From assembly GCA_002840535.1 (NCBI GenBank), contig PHBH01000027.1, positions 1-64,000 of the forward strand: a stretch of DNA of 64,000 bases, in the 5' to 3' direction. The DNA is from Deltaproteobacteria bacterium HGW-Deltaproteobacteria-15. Its GTDB lineage: Bacteria; Desulfobacterota; DSM-4660; Desulfatiglandales; HGW-15. Below, piece by piece: positions 41,770 through 49,963 of the stretch (positions are counted from its first letter, which is position 1; every line of letters starts with the position of its first letter). Below the pieces are notes generated by a model. That model worked only from the letters and a program-made list of their open reading frames with translations, was not told the DNA's origin and searched no databases. The position numbers and the translations under genes are program-made.

Positions 41770-43512
41770 ATGGACAACAAAATCCATTTTGTGGATCAAA
41801 CCCTGAGAGATGCCCAGCAGAGTCTTTGGGGGTTTACCATGAGGACCGACCACATGATCCCCATAGCGGAAGTGATGGATAAGGTGGGCTATGCAGCCAT
41901 TGCGACCGTGGGCAGCCAGGCATTTACCATTCAGGTGCGCAATCTCAACGAGGACCCCTGGGAGCGGATCAGAACCCTGTCCAAGCTGATCACGAGAACC
42001 CCTATCAGGGGCTCCTACCAGATCGGAAGCCTGTCCTCCTTCGACCTGGGTACGCCCCGGGAGATCATCAATCTGTGGATCCGGCGTTCGGTGGCGAATG
42101 GGATCAGGAGCTTCTGGATCTGCGACTACCAGTATGAAATGGAAAAGTTCGTCTACTTTGCGCGTGTGGCCAAAGCGGAAGGGGCCGAGCTGGTCCCTGC
42201 CATTATGTATACTTCGAGCCCTGTTCATACGAGCGAGCACTGGGCAAAAAAGACCCGCACCCTGATGCAAGCCAGAGACTATATCGATCGCATCATGATC
42301 GAAGATGCCTCTGGAGTGATCACGCCGGAGGCTACCGGCATGGTGGTCCGCACGATCCAGGAGAACTCCGAAGGTCTGCCCCTGGAGTTCCACTCGCACT
42401 GCAACAGCGGGCTCGCCCCCTTATGTTACCTGGAGGCCGTCAAAGCCGGGGTCCGGACGCTCCATACTGCCGTGGCGCCTCTTGGCAACGGCACCTCGCT
42501 GCCTGCCGCGGAGACGATCCTGAAAAACCTGCGGCGCATGGGTTTTTCAGTGGATCTGGACGAGGAATCGCTTCAGGCGGTTTCCTCTCATTTCAGAAGG
42601 ATTGCCGAAGAGGAAGGGTTGCCGATCGGCTCGCCGATGGAATACGATCTCTTTCATTTTCAGCACCAGGTCCCGGGCGGGATGATGACCAATCTCACGC
42701 GACAACTGAGAGAGGTCGGGATGGAGCACCGTTTGAACGAGATCCTTGAGGAGACTGTCCGCGTCCGAAGGGATTTCGGGTATCCCGTCATGGCCACCCC
42801 TTATTCGCAGATCGTCGGGGCCCAGGCGGTGGAGAATGTCATATCCGGAGAGCGGTACAAACAGATGACGGATGAGGCGATCAAGTTCGTCCTTGGGTAC
42901 TACGGAAAGCCGGATGGACCCGTTGATCAGACCGTGATCGACAGCGTGATGAACTCGCCCAGGGTAAAGCAGTTCAAGAATTGGAAGCCTGAGGGTTACG
43001 ATAAACCCATTGAGGAGTTCAGGCGCGAAATCGGCCCGGAGCTTTCCGATGACGATCTGCTTCTCAAAATCCTGATACCGGGAAAACCTGTCAAGAGGAA
43101 TGCGTCCGGGAAGGCCGACCCCGCCGCCTCGTCCAGGGCGAAAGCCGTTGCGGGCGTCCGCGTGGAAGGTCCCCGGGAGTTTGTTGTGGACGTGGACGGG
43201 GAGATCTTCAACGTCAGGATCACGGAAAAGGGGGACGGCACCGAAAGATCCGTCGATTCCGTGGAGGTGAATCAACCCCTGAAGCCCAGGGAACTGCCGC
43301 AGGGGGCGGTGGTATGCGGGATGGCCGGCCTGGTGCTTTCAGTCGAGGTGAAGGAAGGCTCCCATGTCAACGAGGGCGACCTGGTGGCCATCATCGAGGC
43401 CATGAAAATGAGGAGGCACGTCCACTCGCCGCGCAGCGGTCTGGTCAAGTCCATTGTTGCTCAGGAGGGTCAGATGGTTGCGCCGGAAGACCTCTTGATG
43501 GTGGTGGAATAA
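41770..43512 (+). CDS. biotin-dependent carboxyltransferase, PycB/OadA family, with Lys-to-Glu change in the metal site
   Basis: 580 aa: DRE-TIM-type carboxyltransferase domain (1-300), conserved PYC/OADA region, and a C-terminal biotinyl domain with EAMKM (biotinylated K546). Metal ligands D9 (DQTLRDAQQS), H208 and H210 (FHSHCNSG) are kept, but the carbamylated lysine of IKDMAG is glutamate here (IEDASG, E178), at the correct distance from the histidines. PycB and OadA carboxylate pyruvate or decarboxylate oxaloacetate; the altered site suggests a different acceptor. ATG 41770 is chosen because homology begins there; the in-frame extension to 41116 overlaps the divergent gene. The downstream biotin carboxylase overlaps as TAATG. 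Confidence 0.82.
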   Translation: MDNKIHFVDQTLRDAQQSLWGFTMRTDHMIPIAEVMDKVGYAAIATVGSQAFTIQVRNLNEDPWERIRTLSKLITRTPIRGSYQIGSLSSFDLGTPREIINLWIRRSVANGIRSFWICDYQYEMEKFVYFARVAKAEGAELVPAIMYTSSPVHTSEHWAKKTRTLMQARDYIDRIMIEDASGVITPEATGMVVRTIQENSEGLPLEFHSHCNSGLAPLCYLEAVKAGVRTLHTAVAPLGNGTSLPAAETILKNLRRMGFSVDLDEESLQAVSSHFRRIAEEEGLPIGSPMEYDLFHFQHQVPGGMMTNLTRQLREVGMEHRLNEILEETVRVRRDFGYPVMATPYSQIVGAQAVENVISGERYKQMTDEAIKFVLGYYGKPDGPVDQTVIDSVMNSPRVKQFKNWKPEGYDKPIEEFRREIGPELSDDDLLLKILIPGKPVKRNASGKADPAASSRAKAVAGVRVEGPREFVVDVDGEIFNVRITEKGDGTERSVDSVEVNQPLKPRELPQGAVVCGMAGLVLSVEVKEGSHVNEGDLVAIIEAMKMRRHVHSPRSGLVKSIVAQEGQMVAPEDLLMVVE

Positions 43513-44969
43513 TGCTCGGGAAAATTCTTGTAGCCAACCGCGGTGAAATCGCTGTTCGTGTCATGCGCGCGTGCCGGGAGATGTCCATTCCCTGCGTCGC
43601 CGTGTACTCCGAAGCGGACAGGGATGCACTGTTCGTCAAATATGCAGACGAGGCTTTCTGCATCGGCCCCCCGCCTGCAAGAGCGAGCTATCTGAACATT
43701 GCCAGGGTGATCGAGGTCGCAAAAGGATGCGGCGCCGAAGCCATCCATCCCGGCTACGGTTTTCTCGCGGAGAATCCGGAATTCGCCCGGGTCTGTGAAG
43801 AAGAAGGGATCAAGTTCATAGGCCCTTCGAGCAGAGTGCTCGCACTCATGGGCGACAAAGTGGCCGCGCGCCGTGAGATGAAGAAGGCCGGCGTTCCCGT
43901 GGTGCCCGGTGCGGATGAATGCATCACGGAATTCGGCCCCGCCAGGGATTTGGCCCGGGAGATCGGCTATCCGGTGATCATCAAACCCTCGGGTGGAGGC
44001 GGCGGGATCGGGATGACCGTGGTGACCCGCGAAGAGGAACTGGCCGGTGCGCTGAAGTCCTCTCAGGCCGTTGCGACGAACACCTTTGGGATCTGCGATG
44101 TCTATATCGAAAAGTACCTCCCCAATCCCCGCCACATCGAATTTCAGCTGCTGGGGGATTCCAAAGGAAACGGTATTCACCTCGGCGAGAGGGAATGCTC
44201 GATCCAGCGGAGGCACCAGAAGCTTGTCGAGGAATCCCCTTCGCCGGCGGTGACCCCTGCCATGCGCGCCGAAATGGGCGAGATCGCGGCCGGCGCCGCC
44301 AGATTCGTGGGCTATGAAGGCGCCGGGACCATGGAGTTCCTGTTCTCGGAAGGGAAATTCTACTTTCTCGAGGTGAACGCCAGGGTCCAGGTCGAGCACC
44401 CGGTCACGGAGATGGTTACCGGGGTCGATATCGTCAAGGAGCAGATACGTATCGCGTCGGGAATTCCACTCGGGCTCAGGCAGGAAGAAGTCCGGATGAA
44501 CGGCTGGGCGCTGGAGTGTCGCGTCAATGCCGAAGACCCTCTGAACGAGTTCGCCCCCTCCCCCGGCAGGATCAGGGAATACCGGCCGCCCGGCGGACCC
44601 GGTGTGAGGGTGGATGACGGGGTGTATGGCCGCTACTCCATACCTCCGTTTTACGACCCCATGATCTCGAAGGTCATCGTCTGGGGCAGGGACCGCATGG
44701 AGGCCGTCAGCCGGATGCGCCGCGCCCTGTATGAATACGTCATCCTCGGGATCAAAAACAATCTCGCATTCCACAGGGCTCTGATGGAGAACCCCCGCTT
44801 TGTGAAAGGAGAGCTCGATACCGGGTTTATCGAGAGGGAGACGACATTGCCGGATGAAATGAAAAGGGTGCAGGATGAAGAAGCATGGTTGGGGAAAGGA
44901 TGGTCCTCTTCGGGTGATCTGAAGAGAACAGCCGCCGTCGCGGCTGTCGCCGCCCTGATCCGCCGTTAG
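43512..44969 (+). CDS. biotin carboxylase (PycA/AccC family)
   Basis: 485 aa. Start LGKILVANRGEIAVRV, glycine-rich ATP-grasp loop PSGGGGGIGM, ERECSIQRRHQK and EVNARVQVEHPVTE are all intact, as is the C-terminal PGGPGVRVDDGVY. It carboxylates biotin on the partner encoded upstream, using ATP and bicarbonate. The ATG overlaps the preceding stop (TAATG), so stoichiometric synthesis is expected. About 40 residues follow the core domain. Together with the upstream subunit it forms a two-protein, pyruvate-carboxylase-like enzyme; acceptor uncertain. Confidence 0.92.
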   Translation: MLGKILVANRGEIAVRVMRACREMSIPCVAVYSEADRDALFVKYADEAFCIGPPPARASYLNIARVIEVAKGCGAEAIHPGYGFLAENPEFARVCEEEGIKFIGPSSRVLALMGDKVAARREMKKAGVPVVPGADECITEFGPARDLAREIGYPVIIKPSGGGGGIGMTVVTREEELAGALKSSQAVATNTFGICDVYIEKYLPNPRHIEFQLLGDSKGNGIHLGERECSIQRRHQKLVEESPSPAVTPAMRAEMGEIAAGAARFVGYEGAGTMEFLFSEGKFYFLEVNARVQVEHPVTEMVTGVDIVKEQIRIASGIPLGLRQEEVRMNGWALECRVNAEDPLNEFAPSPGRIREYRPPGGPGVRVDDGVYGRYSIPPFYDPMISKVIVWGRDRMEAVSRMRRALYEYVILGIKNNLAFHRALMENPRFVKGELDTGFIERETTLPDEMKRVQDEEAWLGKGWSSSGDLKRTAAVAAVAALIRR

Positions 44970-44976
44970 GTTTCTG

Positions 44977-45006
44977 TTGACAAAAAGGAAACATCGGGGC
45001 AATGAT
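44977..45006 (+). promoter_or_regulatory. promoter/operator copy 6 of the TTGACA-N4-GGAAACA family
   Basis: TTTCTG-TTGACA (44977-44982), AAAA, GGAAACA, -10 AATGAT (45001-45006) at 18 bp. It begins 8 bp after the biotin carboxylase stop codon and would drive the second His-domain gene with a ~200-nt leader. Just before that gene's SD, ACGAA-GGTT-TTCGT (45181-45194) and TTTCGT-AA-ACGAAA (45189-45202) are mutually exclusive short hairpins. Confidence 0.6.
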
Positions 45007-45214
45007 GGTTCCAATGGCAACCTTCCCATGCTGTTCATCCCATTCACCTGCAGGCATGCATACATGCGGATTATTCTCCGGACGCGCACCATCCAACGAT
45101 GTTTCATGATCGAGGGTTTGCGACACCAGATGGTCTGCAAATCAGACTGAGTTCGCCTTGGGAATCTGAGGCGTCGGTAAACGAAGGTTTTCGTAAACGA
45201 AAGGAGGAATTATT

Positions 45215-46897
45215 ATGTTGCATCCGGCCTATGATCTCACCTTTTACGAATTCGATGATGAGAGGGACACCCAGGTCTGGGACGTGCTCCTGTGCGACCT
45301 CGTCCATGGTAAACCGCCCCTTAAACCCCTCTATTTCGGGACCGGCTGGTACTGGTACGTGTACGCCATCATGAATGCGGCCGAGACCCTCCAGCTACCC
45401 ACGACCAAGGGATGGGGATACCGGGTGAGGGACGGATATCCCTATCTGACCTGCATGAAGACCACCAAGGAGGAGGCCAAGGCGCGGGAACCGGTGTTCC
45501 GGGAAAAGATCAGGCCTTTCATCGAAGACTTCGAGGGCGTGTGGAACCCGATGAAGGCGGAGTTGATGGAGGTTTACAAAGCGGCCAAGAAGACCTACCG
45601 GATCAACGAATGGGACGACATCAAGAAGCTCAGCAACATAGAGCTGCTCAGGTTCTTCCTGGATTATGCCTTCGTGATCAACCGGAAGGAAGCCGAGACG
45701 CACATGATGATGCTGGTGGCCGCAAACTACATCAACGGCTTGTTCCAGCAGATGTGGTTCGAGATCTTCGGCAAACAGGCCCCCATTGACCCGACCTTCG
45801 CCGCATTGATGAGCGGCTACGAGGCGCAGGACCACAAGGTCAACAGGGAACTGTGGAAACTCTCCAGGAAGATCCCCGGCATGGGACTGAAAAGCGCCTT
45901 CGAGATCGAGGACAACAAAAAGGTTCTGAAGGAGTTGGAGAAGAGCGATCAAGGCAGGGCCTGGCTGAAGGAATACAAGGGATTCCTCATGGAGCACGGG
46001 TGGCGATGTGAACGGATGCATGCCTATGACACCCCGGCATGGATCGAGAGACCCGATCTGGCCGTAGGCCGGGTCAAGGTGTACATGAACCAGGAAGAAT
46101 TTGCCTTTGACGTGGAGCGGGTCCGGCTGGTTGCGAAAAGGGAGGCCGCGGAAAAGGAGGTTCTGGCCAAATTGTCTCCGGGCCAGAAGGAATGGTTCGA
46201 GACCCTCATGAAGTCTGCCCAGAAATCGGGGTACTGGAGCGAAGATCACACCTACTTCTGCGACTTCTATGTGGGCGCCCTGGGCCGGTGTATCATTGCG
46301 GAGCTCGGGAGGCGGTTTGCCGAGGCCGGCACCATCGACTCGGCCGAAGACGTCCACTTCCTCCATGCCCACGAGATCAGGAAGGCGGCCGTCCCGATGA
46401 AGGAAGTCAACCTCCGGCCTTATGTGGAGAGAAGGAAGGCGGCCTGGGAGAAGGCATACAAGACCGATCCACCCACCTTCTACGGGAACATCGAGAAAGC
46501 CGGCGAGGTTTTGAGGAGCGACCCCACCCTTTCGGTCTCCACGCAATTGCCGATCGTGAGGGAAGAATTGAAGGCCGACCTGTACGGTGCGGCCGCTGCC
46601 CCCGGTATTGTAGAAGGGACCGCCAGGGTCATTATGGAAGCGAACAGGCTTTCAGACCTCAAGGAGGGGGAGATACTGGTAGCCCCCGGGACATCCGCTG
46701 CATGGACCGTGGCCTTCAGCCTGATCAAGGGACTCATCACGGACGGCGGCGGCGCCCTGTCGCATCCCGTCATTATGGCGCGGGAGTGCGGCATACCGTG
46801 TGTTGCGGGTTGCCTGCAGGGGACGCAGAAGATCAAGACAGGACAAAAGGTGAAGATCGACGGCGATCTGGGAGTTGTTTTCATTTTAGAAAAGTGA
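45215..46897 (+). CDS. PEP-synthase-like protein with catalytic His domain, second copy (PpsA1 type)
   Basis: 560 aa. The C-terminal phosphohistidine domain has GGALSHPVIMARECG with the phosphorylated histidine at H517, preceded by the GEILVAPGTSAAWT strand. The large N-terminal part is helical and aromatic-rich and shows only loose resemblance to the 617-aa protein at 6467. No ATP-grasp or PEP-binding barrel is present; the ATP-grasp protein at 29160-30176 could serve it in trans. GGAGG is 7 nt from the ATG. It is probably co-transcribed with the following crotonase. Substrate unknown, perhaps a different phenol or another hydroxyl compound. Confidence 0.74.
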   Translation: MLHPAYDLTFYEFDDERDTQVWDVLLCDLVHGKPPLKPLYFGTGWYWYVYAIMNAAETLQLPTTKGWGYRVRDGYPYLTCMKTTKEEAKAREPVFREKIRPFIEDFEGVWNPMKAELMEVYKAAKKTYRINEWDDIKKLSNIELLRFFLDYAFVINRKEAETHMMMLVAANYINGLFQQMWFEIFGKQAPIDPTFAALMSGYEAQDHKVNRELWKLSRKIPGMGLKSAFEIEDNKKVLKELEKSDQGRAWLKEYKGFLMEHGWRCERMHAYDTPAWIERPDLAVGRVKVYMNQEEFAFDVERVRLVAKREAAEKEVLAKLSPGQKEWFETLMKSAQKSGYWSEDHTYFCDFYVGALGRCIIAELGRRFAEAGTIDSAEDVHFLHAHEIRKAAVPMKEVNLRPYVERRKAAWEKAYKTDPPTFYGNIEKAGEVLRSDPTLSVSTQLPIVREELKADLYGAAAAPGIVEGTARVIMEANRLSDLKEGEILVAPGTSAAWTVAFSLIKGLITDGGGALSHPVIMARECGIPCVAGCLQGTQKIKTGQKVKIDGDLGVVFILEK

Positions 46898-46927
46898 CAA
46901 AGGGCAAATGGCTGCATGGAGGCGAGT

Positions 46928-47689
46928 ATGGCGGCGGTTCTTTACGACAAAGAGGGGCCGATCGTGACGATCACCCTCAACCGGCCCGAAGCGCTCAACC
47001 GCATAGACTCCGAGATATTCACCGGTCTCAGCCGGGCCATGGAGGATTTCCGTGACGATCCGGAGGCAATAGTAGGCATTGTGACAGCCGCGGGGAATGC
47101 CTTCTCCGACGGGGCACACCATGAGAAACTCCTGATCCCATGGCGCGATGGCTCTTTCGAGCCCCCTCCATCCATTACAAGGGGACTGAACATATGGAAG
47201 CCCCTGATCGCCGCGGTCAACGGTCCTGCCAGGGGCGGAGGAGTCGAGATCGCACTGGCCTGCGATATCAGGATTCTTTCAGAAAAGGCGACCCTTCAGC
47301 TGCCGGAGGTGGGCCGCGGCCTGATTCCGGGGTGGGGTGGAACGCAACGGCTGCCCCGCATGGTCTCGTCTGCAAAGGCCGCAGAGATGATTTTCATGGG
47401 CGTACCCATAAGCGCTGACGAGGCTTATCGCCTTGGACTTGTCAACAAGGTTGTCCCTCCTGATCTTCTTCTCCCTACGGCAAAGGAATGGGGGCTGAAA
47501 ATATGCGAAAAGGGTCCCCTGGCTGTTCGCAGGGCCAAGGAGGCCATGATCCGGGGGAGAGAGATGAGCCTGGAGGAAGGATTGCGGCTTGAACTTGCCT
47601 TCTTCGAGGAAGTGCTGAGGAGCGAGGATTACCGGGAGGGGCTCCAGGCCCTTGCCGAGCAGCGAAAACCCGGGTACAAAGGAAGATAA
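46928..47689 (+). CDS. enoyl-CoA hydratase/isomerase (crotonase) family protein
   Basis: 253 aa. Oxyanion-hole elements are GNAFSDGAHH and NGPARGGGVEIALACDI; the two catalytic glutamates of hydratases are in place (LPEVGRGLIPGWGGTQRLPR and AKAAEMIFMG). ATG 46928 is used because GGAGG lies 5 nt upstream; an in-frame ATG at 46916 overlaps that SD. It follows the His-domain gene by 30 bp in the same direction. It hydrates an enoyl-CoA in a beta-oxidation-like sequence, fitting with the thiolase and acyl-CoA ligase of this region. Confidence 0.88.
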   Translation: MAAVLYDKEGPIVTITLNRPEALNRIDSEIFTGLSRAMEDFRDDPEAIVGIVTAAGNAFSDGAHHEKLLIPWRDGSFEPPPSITRGLNIWKPLIAAVNGPARGGGVEIALACDIRILSEKATLQLPEVGRGLIPGWGGTQRLPRMVSSAKAAEMIFMGVPISADEAYRLGLVNKVVPPDLLLPTAKEWGLKICEKGPLAVRRAKEAMIRGREMSLEEGLRLELAFFEEVLRSEDYREGLQALAEQRKPGYKGR

Positions 47690-47700
47690 AACACCTGAGA

Positions 47701-47772
47701 TCGGCCACGAAGACACGAAGACACAAAGAGACAGAAAATGATTTTCTTGGTGCCTTTGTGTCTTTGTGGCAA
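47701..47772. repeat. imperfect palindrome of CACRAAGA octads
   Basis: GGCCACGAAGACACGAAGACACAAAG faces TTGGTGCCTTTGTGTCTTTGTGGC around AGAAAATGATTTTC. It is a relative of the element at 30888-30957. It follows the crotonase gene and may terminate its transcript; it also makes upstream start codons for the radical SAM gene unlikely. Confidence 0.6.
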
Positions 47773-47828
47773 TATTTTCTTATGGAGGCATCAGAGGCGC
47801 AGTGGAGGAAATCCGCGAAAGCGAAACC

Positions 47829-48698
47829 ATGCATTATGAAGGGAATTGCATCAGACCTCCTCCCGAGGCATTCAGCATCCTCCTCCAGGTGACGCTGGGC
47901 TGTTCGCACAACCGGTGCACTTTTTGCGGGACTTTCAAGGACAAACGTTTCCGCATAAAGAACGACGATACCATCCTGGGCGACATTCTCTTTGCATCCA
48001 GGCACATGAGAAGACAGGATCGTGTCTTCCTCATGGATGGAGACGCGCTGATCATCCCTCAGAAGAGGCTGGTGTGGATCCTCGACAAAATCCATGAACA
48101 CCTCCCCTGGGTTGAAGGTATCGGATCCTATGCGAACACCAAGAGCGTCAGCCTGAAGTCATCGCAGGAGCTGGATGAACTGAGGGAAAAGAAGTTGGAC
48201 AGGATCTACCTCGGTGTGGAATCCGGTGACGACGAGACTCGTAAAAGGGTCAACAAAGGATCCAGCGGTCGGCATTGTCTTGAGATGGGAAGGAAGATCA
48301 AGGATGCAGGGATGCACCTTACAGCCACGGTGCTTCTCGGCATTGCGGGCATCGAAGACTCCCTTCGCCACGCCAGGGCGACGGGAGAGCTCCTCAGCGG
48401 CATAGACCCGGACCACGTCGCCGCCCTCACGGTGATCCCCACCCCGGGCACCCCTTTTTGGGACGATTTGCAGAGTGGCGCCGCGCAGATGCCGGATGAG
48501 AGGGGAATACTCCTCGAGATGAGGGAGATGCTCGCGCACACCAACCTGAGTGACGGTGTTTTTGCCTCCAACCATGCATCCAATTACCTGTCCGTCAGGG
48601 TCCGACTTCCACACGAAAAGCAGAAAGGGCTTGACCTGATCGATGCGGCCCTGCGGGGCGAAGTCGGCATCAAACCGGAGTGGATGCGCGCTTTCTGA
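47829..48698 (+). CDS. radical SAM protein (COG1032-like, B12-domain-less)
   Basis: 289 aa. The [4Fe-4S] ligands are in GCSHNRCTFCG, a C-x4-C-x2-C arrangement, followed by RVFLMDGDAL and YLGVESGDDETRKRVNKG, the SAM-binding strands of this subfamily. No cobalamin domain is present. The start at ATG 47829 is uncertain because no SD is close; in-frame GTGs at 47802 and 47766 are alternatives, the latter inside a repeat. The reaction is unknown. It is probably monocistronic. Confidence 0.82.
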   Translation: MHYEGNCIRPPPEAFSILLQVTLGCSHNRCTFCGTFKDKRFRIKNDDTILGDILFASRHMRRQDRVFLMDGDALIIPQKRLVWILDKIHEHLPWVEGIGSYANTKSVSLKSSQELDELREKKLDRIYLGVESGDDETRKRVNKGSSGRHCLEMGRKIKDAGMHLTATVLLGIAGIEDSLRHARATGELLSGIDPDHVAALTVIPTPGTPFWDDLQSGAAQMPDERGILLEMREMLAHTNLSDGVFASNHASNYLSVRVRLPHEKQKGLDLIDAALRGEVGIKPEWMRAF

Positions 48699-48795
48699 TA
48701 TTGCATCTCGGCGGACCCCCTCCCCTACCCCCCACCACGAGTGGGTAGGATATGTCAAGATCACTGCTGAAGTGGACGATGGAGAGTCTGCAGGG

Positions 48796-48832
48796 GCAGG
48801 ATGGGTTGAGCGAAGCGAAACCCATCCTACGG
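48796..48832. repeat. GGATGGGTT / AACCCATCC palindrome
   Basis: AGGATGGGTTGAGCGAAGCGAAACCCATCC: nearly perfect inverted repeat, same family as 32266-32368 and common between genes in many proteobacteria. It lies downstream of the radical SAM gene in a spacer without other features except the promoter at 48884. Confidence 0.65.
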
Positions 48833-48883
48833 AACCGGCCCCTAAACTCCCTCCCGGACACAAGTGAGGAAAACGAGAGACGG

Positions 48884-48912
48884 TTGAGCATTTATCGCGT
48901 TTGGTGTAAAAA
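48884..48912 (+). promoter_or_regulatory. candidate promoter of the SDR at 48953
   Basis: TTGAGC (48884-48889), 17 bp, TAAAAA (48907-48912); start expected near 48919, 34 nt before the ATG. Each box matches four of six consensus positions. Confidence 0.35.
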
Positions 48913-48952
48913 TTCACAGCCATGACGTTCCAGGTGAAAGGAGGAGAGAAAG

Positions 48953-49750
48953 ATGGATCTTGGATTGAAGGGGAAGGTCGCACTAGTCACTGGAGCCGGT
49001 CAAGGCATCGGCAAGGCCATTGCCATGACCCTGGCTGAGGAAGGCTGCAATCTGGCCATCTGCGCCCGCCGCAAGAACATGCTCGATGCCTCCGCGGAAG
49101 AGATCAGATCCAGGGGAGTCGAGGTACTGGCCGTCCAGTCCGACGTGGCCAGACGGGAAGACAACGTCAACTTCGCTGCAAAAGCCGCAGAGAAGTTCGG
49201 CAGGATCGACATCCTGGTGAACAACGCGGGGGTCGGCCCCAAGAGCGACCCGCTGGAGCTCGCGGAGGAGGTTTTCCGCCATCACATGGATCTCATGCTC
49301 TTCGGTCCCATCCAATTGTGCAAACTTGCCATCCCGTACATGAGGAAGCAGAAATGGGGCAGGATCATCAACATATCCTCCATCTTCTCCAAACAACCCG
49401 GAGGACTTCTGGACTATGACTCCATCAAGGCGGCCATGAACATGTGGACGAAAGACTTCAGCAACTATCTTGCCAAGGACAATATCCTCGTCAATACCGT
49501 ATGTCCCGGGCCCATCCGGACTCCGCTGTGGGACGGCCCCGGACAAATGGCTGAAAAAATCGGTGAAGAGCTCGGGATGACGATCCCGCAGGTGATGAAA
49601 TGGTTTGCTGAGCAGAACATCCCCCTGGGACATCACGGCGAGCCTGAGGACATTGCCGACATGGTGGCTTTCCTCGCTTCAGACAGGGCGAAATTCATTA
49701 CCGGACAGGCCATCAACGTGGACGGCGGCATGGTAAAGTCATTGGTCTAG
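48953..49750 (+). CDS. short-chain dehydrogenase/reductase (SDR)
   Basis: 265 aa. It has TGAGQGIG cofactor loop, an Arg-containing CARRKN after the second strand (suggesting NADP use), NNAG, INISSIF with the catalytic Ser and YDSIK. AAGGAGG lies before the ATG. It is separated by repeats from the dehydrogenase-complex genes that follow. The substrate is unknown; a long insertion before the C-terminal strand (PGQMAEKIGEELGMTIPQVM) is typical of 3-oxoacyl-ACP-reductase-like SDRs of degradative clusters. Confidence 0.88.
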   Translation: MDLGLKGKVALVTGAGQGIGKAIAMTLAEEGCNLAICARRKNMLDASAEEIRSRGVEVLAVQSDVARREDNVNFAAKAAEKFGRIDILVNNAGVGPKSDPLELAEEVFRHHMDLMLFGPIQLCKLAIPYMRKQKWGRIINISSIFSKQPGGLLDYDSIKAAMNMWTKDFSNYLAKDNILVNTVCPGPIRTPLWDGPGQMAEKIGEELGMTIPQVMKWFAEQNIPLGHHGEPEDIADMVAFLASDRAKFITGQAINVDGGMVKSLV

Positions 49751-49783
49751 TGTCTATCCAGAAATGGGCATTTTCTGGATTGA

Positions 49784-49905
49784 GGTTTCAGGTTTCAGGT
49801 TTCAGGTGTCAGGTTTCAGGTGTCAGGTTTCAGGTGTCAGGTTTCAGGTGTCAGCTTAATTCACTGCTTTAGGATGTTTTCCGACACCTGACACCTGACC
49901 ACTGA
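49784..49905. repeat. TTTCAGG/TGTCAGG heptad repeat with inverted partner
   Basis: About ten 7-bp units TTTCAGG and TGTCAGG (49784-49857) face inverted units CCGACACCTGACACCTGACC (49889-49906), so the transcript can fold into a long stem. It lies between the SDR and the E1 alpha gene. Confidence 0.7.
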
Positions 49906-49963
49906 TCGCTCGAATCGGGAGTCTTCATTTCCGGATGAGCACAAGTCCAAGAGGAGGATGATG

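Noticed and set aside
49784..49906. Possible CRISPR array
   Set aside because: The repeat unit is 7 bp with no unique spacers, and no cas genes are in the window.
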